Shown: positions 8,193 to 12,626 of the stretch, piece by piece
How the letters are laid out: each line of letters starts with the position of its first letter
Numbering within the stretch: the stretch's first letter is position 1
Assembly (NCBI GenBank): GCA_027596195.1
Contig: JADGJG010000782.1
Span: forward strand, 1-12,626
Source of the DNA: Podochytrium sp. JEL0797
Taxonomy: Eukaryota; Chytridiomycota; Chytridiomycetes; Chytridiales; Chytriomycetaceae
Reading direction: 5' to 3'
Length of the DNA stretch: 12,626 nucleotides
Notes under the pieces: generated by a model
Seen by the model: the letters and a program-made list of their open reading frames with translations, nothing else
What the model was told of the DNA's origin: nothing
Database searches by the model: none
Program-made: the position numbers and the translations under genes

Positions 8193-8380
8193 TGTATGCA
8201 AACAAAGGAATTACATTTGTTATTTGTTTCTATCTGTTACTGATTTGCTTGCTAACAAAAGGAATAAAGAAGATGCAATCTTCTCTATGGTATTCTCGTC
8301 AAAGCCGTGGATCGTGAAAGAAGGTGGATTGGCGAATAAAACGAAATCCAATTGATGGTTTCCAATGTCTTATTCCTCCC
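8193..8380 (-). promoter_or_regulatory. Upstream region of 7TM copy 1
   Basis: The spacer holds GCAAACAAAGGAA just upstream of the start (8198-8210), which recurs upstream of copy 4 at 11457-11469. It also holds a roughly 32-base element at 8307-8338 that recurs at 9392-9423 with three mismatches. AT-rich sequence lies between. Function is inferred from conservation between paralogue flanks. Confidence 0.5.
8307..8338. repeat. Conserved intergenic element, copy A
   Basis: A 32-base stretch beginning GTGGATC and containing AGAAGGTGGATTGGCG. It matches 9392-9423 at 29 of 32 positions. It lies between 7TM copies 1 and 2, while the surrounding spacer is not alignable by eye. Confidence 0.65.
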
Positions 8381-9264
8381 TTATCGTTGTGTGAATTTTG
8401 GTTGTCCCTGTTGCGTGATCCCAACAGATAATCCCTTCTTTAGATCTCCACCGCTCAACGCCGACGCTTTCTTGATACTCGAAGCCAGCTCATTCGAATC
8501 ACATTCCGTCAACGCAAACCTCATCCGCACCCATGCAACAACTGAGCACCAAAGCAAAAAATCCTTCAACGTCCAACACACCAAATAAACGCGTCGCAAC
8601 ACCACCTTCTCCAGCTCCGGGTCAAAAAATTCCGACAGCATCGCGACGTGCCAGTGAGTCCATATGTGGCAATCACGCGGAATCGCGGTTCGACTGCTTG
8701 TGTTTCTAGGTCCCTGGAGAGTCCCCATATGTATTTCACGAACTGGAACGCGTAAAATACGTCGAGGCTGAGCGTCCCCGCGCTGGCAGCGATTTCAGAG
8801 GTGAGAAACAGTGGGTGGACGACGCTGCGTGCCCATATGATCGCGGCGAGCGGGAGGATAGTCGTTGCACAGGATATGTATAGTGTGTACGTGAAGAAGG
8901 AAAACACAGTTTTGGACGATTGGCGCGAAAGGATTGGTTTGACGCGGATCCAGGAAAGCAGCAGATAGCTTGATTCCCCAACGGCGAGGAAAAATGATGC
9001 GATAATCATCCAATCGAGCTGACGTCTTTCCGATCTGTTATAGAACAGCAGCGCGAAAGTGAACAGTAGGAGAGAAACACAGAGAGAAATCAAAAGAGTG
9101 TTGGCGGGGGATTTGAATGGAGATTTGCCGTTTTCCAATTTCGCGACGCACCCGAGATGCCATAAAAGAAACACGAGTGTGCTAACATCCAAGAACACCC
9201 ACAGAATAGGGGAATTATTGCAGATAGAGGACAGGAGAATGTCAGAATCCGTTGCGTTGTTCAT
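8381..9264 (-). pseudogene. Seven-transmembrane family, copy 2 (34-bp deletion, frameshifted)
   Basis: The ATG at 9264 gives MNNATDSD. The reading frame matches its paralogues through segments 1-5 up to IATYGLTGT. At 8646/8647, 34 bases present in copies 1, 3 and 4 are missing. This removes about eleven residues of segment 6 and shifts the frame. The remaining segment 7 (CWTLKDFLLWC) and tail continue in the other frame to the stop at 8381. Read straight, translation runs into unrelated residues and stops at 8566. The tail also lacks the LPAI-GS-KRG motif kept in the other three copies. A deletion of this size is unlikely to be a base-calling error. Confidence 0.88.
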
Positions 9265-9480
9265 TGTTCACTGATTCGCTGCTTATTTGCCTGACACTAA
9301 AGGGAAAATGGACGATGTAAATGAAATTTATGTGGTCATTAACATTTTGTGAGGGCGTTGCCTTTAACGTATTATATTTACCTATTCTGCAGTGGATCTT
9401 GACAGAAGGTGGATTGGCGCATACATTTTTTGAATATATTTAAATCGCCAAATTCGGTAGGACTCCTGTTCCTTTCCCCC
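9265..9480 (-). promoter_or_regulatory. Spacer between 7TM copies 2 and 3
   Basis: AT-rich spacer upstream of copy 2 and downstream of copy 3. It contains ATTATATTTA near 9370 and TATATTTAAAT near 9434, plus the conserved 32-base element at 9392-9423. No gene is seen. Confidence 0.4.
9392..9423. repeat. Conserved intergenic element, copy B
   Basis: The second copy of the 32-base element described at 8307-8338, with three single-base differences, in the same orientation and the equivalent spacer position. This could be a shared promoter or 3' element, or simply duplicated flank. Confidence 0.65.
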
Positions 9481-10407
9481 TTATCCATTAATTGACTCGC
9501 CTCTCTTGAACGATCCAGAAATCGCGGGCAGTGCAATTGATCCCATCTTCGGCTCTCCGGCACTCACCGCCACCGCTTTCGTGAGATTCGAAGCCAGCTC
9601 CTTTGAATCAGATTCGGTCAACGCAAACCTCATCCGCACCCATGCAACAACCGTACACCCTAGTAAAAAATCCTTCAACGTCCAACACACCAGATAAACG
9701 CGTCGCAACGCCACCTTCTCCAGCTCCGGGTCCAAAAATTCCGCCAGCATCGCGAGACCCGTTACGCCAAGCGCCGTCGTTGCACACAACGTGCCCGCGA
9801 GTCCATACGTGGCGATTATGAGGAATCGCGGCTCAACTGCTTGTGTTTCAAGGTCCCTTGAAAGTCCCCAAATGTATTTCGCAAACTGGAACGCGTAAAA
9901 CGTGTCGAGGCTGAGTGTCCCTGCGCCGGAGACGATTTGAGAGATTAGATAGAGTGGATGGATGACGCTGCGTGTCCAGATGATCGCGGCAAGGGGGATG
10001 AAAGTCAAAATGCAGGAGGCATATAATGTGTACGTAAAGAAAGCAAACACGGCTGCGGACGATTGACGTACCAAGATTGGTTTGGCGCGGATCCAGGAAA
10101 GGATCAGATAACTTGATTCTCCAATTGCAAGGAAAGCAGCTGAAGTAATCATCCAATCGAGCTGGCGTCTTTCCGATCAGTCATAAAACAGAGTCGCGAA
10201 CTCGAACAGTGTGCCAATAACCACGAGAACAAGTAACTGAATGTTTGCGGGGGATTGGAACGGAGATTTGCCGTTTTCGGATTTCGTGATGCGCACGAGA
10301 TGCCATAAAAGTAACACGAGCGTACTAATATCCAAGACGGCCAACAGAATAGGGAAATTATTGCAGATGGTGGACAGGAGAATGTCAGAATCGGTTGTGT
10401 TGTCCAT
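9481..10407 (-). pseudogene. Seven-transmembrane family, copy 3 (in-frame TGA)
   Basis: The ATG at 10407 gives MDNTTDSD. One continuous frame of 309 codons runs to TAA at 9481-9483, interrupted only by a TGA at 10177-10179 (codon 77). All other copies have AGA (Arg) at this place, in the sequence [D/N]RS[E/D]RRQ, so one A-to-T change explains it. The truncated product would contain only segments 1 and 2. Everything after the stop, including all later segments and the LPAISGSFKRG tail motif, is well preserved, so the lesion looks recent or is a sequence error. No selenocysteine or read-through signal was recognised. Confidence 0.88.
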
Positions 10408-10516
10408 TGTCTCACTTGATTCGAAGTGAAATGGTAGTTCAATGATTTTTTGTGCAGAGAAGAACCAGAACTTTTTTCGAGTTTATAAAGTTTTCCCTTT
10501 ATCGCTGGATTGACTT
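10408..10516 (-). promoter_or_regulatory. Short spacer between 7TM copies 3 and 4
   Basis: A 109-base spacer upstream of copy 3 and downstream of copy 4. The leader just before the copy 3 ATG (sense TCAAGTGAGACA) is identical to that before copy 4. GTTTATAAAG near 10479 is TATA-like on the + strand. Confidence 0.4.
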
Positions 10517-11437
10517 TTACTGCTTGCCCCTTTTGAGTGATCCGGAAATAGCGGGCAGTGAAATTTTTGAAGCGCGAACAGACTCTCCGGCACTCAACGC
10601 CGTCGCCTTTTTGATACCCGAAGACAGATTCTTCGAATCACATTCGGTCAACGCAAACCTCATCCGCACCCACACAAAAACCGTAAACCCTAGTAAAAAA
10701 TCCTTCAACGTCCAACACACCAAATAAATGCCCCGCAAAGCCGTCTTCTCAAGCTCCGGGTCCAAAAATTCTGCCAGCATCGCGAGTCCCGTCACGCCAA
10801 GCGCTGTGACTCCGCACAATGTACCTGCGAGTCCATAAGTGGCGATTATCCGGAATCTAGGCTCGACCGCTTGTGTTTCAAGGTCCCTTGAAAGTCCCCA
10901 AATGTATTTTGCGAACTGGAATGCGTAAAATGTGTCGAGAGTGAGCGCCCCCGCGCCAGCGAGGATTTGAAAGATGAGATAGAGTGGGTGGATGGCGCTG
11001 CGTGTCCAGATGATCGCTGCGAGCGGGAGAATAGTCATGGCACAGGAGGCGTATAGCGTGTATGTGAAGAATGTAAACACAGTTTTGGAAGATTGACGCG
11101 ACAGGATTGGTTTGGCGCGGATCCAGGAAAGGAGCAGATAGCTTGATTCTCCAATTGCGATGAAAAACGATGCCACAATTATCCAATCGATTTGGCGCCT
11201 TTCTGATCTGTCATAAAACAGACTCGCGAGCTCAAACAGCGTGACAGCAGCTTGAAGAACAACCAAATATAGGTTGGCGGGGGACTTGAAAGGAGATTTG
11301 CCGTTTTCGGATTTCGCGACTCGTCCGAGATGAAATAACAGAAACAGGAGTGTGCTAACATCCAAGATAAGCCACAGAATAGGCAAATTATTGCAGATGG
11401 TGGGCAGGAGAACGTCAGAGTCGGTTGTGTTGTCCAT
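10517..11437 (-). CDS. Seven-transmembrane protein of unrecognised family, copy 4 (intact)
   Basis: A single exon of 306 residues. The start is the ATG at 11437 (MDNTTDSD), aligned with the paralogues. Predicted membrane segments are at about residues 16-38, 54-75, 84-105, 119-143, 150-178, 194-221 and 235-257. The N-terminal sequon Asn3-Thr-Thr and the basic loops at 39-53 and 107-117 fit an outside N-terminus and a cytoplasmic tail, as in G-protein-coupled receptors. Lys245-Asp246 within segment 7 is conserved in all copies. The tail carries LPAISGSLKRG. The family is unknown to me: no recognised opsin, Pth11, RTA1 or pheromone-receptor signature was found. Confidence 0.88.
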   Translation of the reverse strand: MDNTTDSDVLLPTICNNLPILWLILDVSTLLFLLFHLGRVAKSENGKSPFKSPANLYLVVLQAAVTLFELASLFYDRSERRQIDWIIVASFFIAIGESSYLLLSWIRAKPILSRQSSKTVFTFFTYTLYASCAMTILPLAAIIWTRSAIHPLYLIFQILAGAGALTLDTFYAFQFAKYIWGLSRDLETQAVEPRFRIIATYGLAGTLCGVTALGVTGLAMLAEFLDPELEKTALRGIYLVCWTLKDFLLGFTVFVWVRMRFALTECDSKNLSSGIKKATALSAGESVRASKISLPAISGSLKRGKQ

Positions 11438-11663
11438 TGTCTCACTTGATTCGCGTGCAAACAAAGGAAGTGCAAAGGATATTCGAAATATTTCTTGTGG
11501 AGAGAAATACGTCTTCGGTTGGATTTGCGGCCGCCTTCACTTCCGTCCCCCTATTTTTCCAACTCTCTAGTTTTAAAGGGCCATTCATTTTACTTTCATA
11601 CTTTTATTGTTTGTACATACGTTAAAATTCGACAGAAAAGAAAGAAACCAAAATTAAATGAAG
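11438..11663 (-). promoter_or_regulatory. GH19 3' flank and upstream region of 7TM copy 4
   Basis: This spacer holds the 3' end of the chitinase gene and the promoter side of copy 4. GCAAACAAAGGAA at 11457-11469 matches the copy 1 upstream region. AT-rich sequence at about 11580-11660 could serve chitinase 3'-end formation. A GCGGCCGC palindrome lies near 11527. No gene is seen. Confidence 0.4.
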
Positions 11664-12626
11664 TTAACACGTCGTTGAGTCCGAGGAAGAGCCAGTAAAC
11701 TGCTGCTCAAAACACTGAATATACTTGACTCTACCATCAGCAATCACATTCCCGCCCTTTGATGACGGACACTCCTGACCTCCATTCACCGCCATCACAC
11801 TGTTTCCCAGCGTGTACCCGTTACTCTGCAAATAAGGCTCCACCTGCGTGGTCCAGAACCAATTGACCGTGTCCCAATTGACATTCACATCGTTCATGAT
11901 GATATTCGGGTTCGTGAAGATCTGCTGGTTGTTCAAATAATTCGCAGCCGCCCTGTAGTTGTAGTCCCACGAAAGTTGCATGTACCCGCGACCATGGTAC
12001 AACCCATACTTGCAATTAGATGTGGCCACCGTAACACCCGCACAAGCAATCTCCTCCACGAAACGGAAAGCCCCACTCTCATGCGCCAAGTTGCCCATCA
12101 ACAGGGCCAACTCTTTGAGTCCTCCGTTCAGTGGGTTCGGGAAGGCGCGCGTGAGCCCCTCGTAGATGCCAGGTTGAGTGACCCCGCAGGCAGTGAGAGC
12201 GTTGCTGAAAGCGGACGCGCTAATCAAGTTGAAAATCGTGTTCACAGGAGGACGAGGAGGAGGAGGGGGGGTTGGGCCGCATGTTCCGAATTCGGCTTGG
12301 CACCCAGTCCCACAGTAGCCAGAAGTGGAACCACACCACCCACCAGCTGAGCAACAGTTTCCCCACTGTGAGTTCAAGCAGGTATGGCCGCCATTTTTGG
12401 AGCCACAGGTGGCATCTGTCGTTGGGGGTGGGGGAGGAGGAGGCGGAGGAGGAGGAGAGGAGCCGCATGTTCCGAATCCCGATTGACACCCAGTCCCACA
12501 GTAGCCAGAAGTGGAACCACACCAACCACCAGCGGAGCAACAGTTTCCCCACTGCGAGTTCAAGCAAGTATGGCCGCCATTGTTGGAGCCACAAGTGGCA
12601 TCTGTCGTGGCTGGGGGAGTAGTAGG
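11664..12626 (-). CDS. GH19 chitinase with tandem CBM18 modules (5' end outside window)
   Basis: The frame runs from TAA at 11664-11666 to the right edge (320 visible residues), so the N-terminus and any signal peptide are missing. Two CBM18 modules at about residues 12-55 and 72-117 (GNCCSAGGWCGSTSGYCGTGCQ) are joined by poly-Pro linkers. The GH19 domain follows from about 131. LAHESGAF holds the likely catalytic acid Glu183, EEIACAG (191-192) the likely second Glu, and YHGRGYMQLSWDYNY is the family signature. GH19 enzymes hydrolyse beta-1,4 linkages in chitin by an inverting mechanism. CBM18 holds the enzyme on chitin. The substrate could be external chitin (arthropod or fungal) or the cell's own wall. 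The short GH19 form lacks several loops of plant enzymes. At least one more Pro-rich linker continues off the edge, so more modules may exist. Confidence 0.93.
   Translation of the reverse strand, partial: PTTPPATTDATCGSNNGGHTCLNSQWGNCCSAGGWCGSTSGYCGTGCQSGFGTCGSSPPPPPPPPPPPTTDATCGSKNGGHTCLNSQWGNCCSAGGWCGSTSGYCGTGCQAEFGTCGPTPPPPPRPPVNTIFNLISASAFSNALTACGVTQPGIYEGLTRAFPNPLNGGLKELALLMGNLAHESGAFRFVEEIACAGVTVATSNCKYGLYHGRGYMQLSWDYNYRAAANYLNNQQIFTNPNIIMNDVNVNWDTVNWFWTTQVEPYLQSNGYTLGNSVMAVNGGQECPSSKGGNVIADGRVKYIQCFEQQFTGSSSDSTTC
12276..12600. repeat. CBM18-linker tandem repeat, period 186 bp
   Basis: The two CBM18-encoding blocks are nearly identical at DNA level. GCCGCATGTTCCGAA starts at 12276 and again at 12462, a 186-base (62-codon) period that keeps frame. 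The modules differ at only a few positions. The linkers are variable GGAGGA (sense CCN, Pro) repeats. This points to recent in-frame module duplication. Confidence 0.85.

Noticed and set aside
10177..10179. TGA in 7TM copy 3 as recoding or read-through
   Set aside because: The next base is T, no downstream structure was recognised, and all paralogues have Arg AGA. A nonsense mutation is simpler.
7230..11437. 7TM family as microbial rhodopsins
   Set aside because: A Lys in segment 7 and an Asp-Trp at the start of segment 3 are suggestive, but copy 1 lacks the Asp and the usual retinal-pocket motifs are not visible.
12276..12600. 186-bp repeat as a minisatellite or CRISPR-like array
   Set aside because: The unit encodes a complete CBM18 module plus Pro linker in frame, so it is a protein-domain duplication.

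Overview
The window looks like nuclear DNA from an early-diverging, chytrid-like fungus. The left-hand genes carry short GT-AG introns, mostly 58-82 nt. The proteins are fungal or eukaryotic in type, and chitin-binding (CBM18) modules appear twice. No prokaryotic operon signals, mobile-element genes, tRNA, rRNA or CRISPR were seen. The lineage is inferred from protein types and was not tested by alignment.

Left part (1-4389, + strand): the 3' part of a large, eight-exon gene for a tandem KH-domain RNA-binding protein ending in a SAM domain and a Gln-rich tail. This is a Bicaudal-C-like architecture, and its start lies left of the window. Next (4588-5948, + strand) is a complete five-exon L-3-hydroxyacyl-CoA dehydrogenase gene. 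It is followed by a tandem duplicate of its terminal exon (5977-6249) with no upstream exons.

Right part (6494-12626): accessory-looking. A membrane-anchored CBM18 protein gene is interrupted by a one-base frameshift. Four tandem paralogous intronless genes on the - strand encode an unrecognised seven-transmembrane family. Copies 1 and 4 are intact, copy 2 has a 34-bp deletion, and copy 3 has an in-frame TGA. At the right edge is the 3' part of a secreted-type GH19 chitinase gene with at least two CBM18 modules, also on the - strand.

Themes: the conserved left-hand genes handle RNA binding and fatty-acid oxidation. The right-hand genes combine chitin binding, chitin hydrolysis and a receptor-like membrane family under duplication and decay. 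Two signals are not explained by the gene list. In the spliced genes the sense strand of each exon tends to run from C-rich/G-poor to G-rich/C-poor. Two expanded introns share a GAGCGAAGC-type motif with nested inverted repeats.
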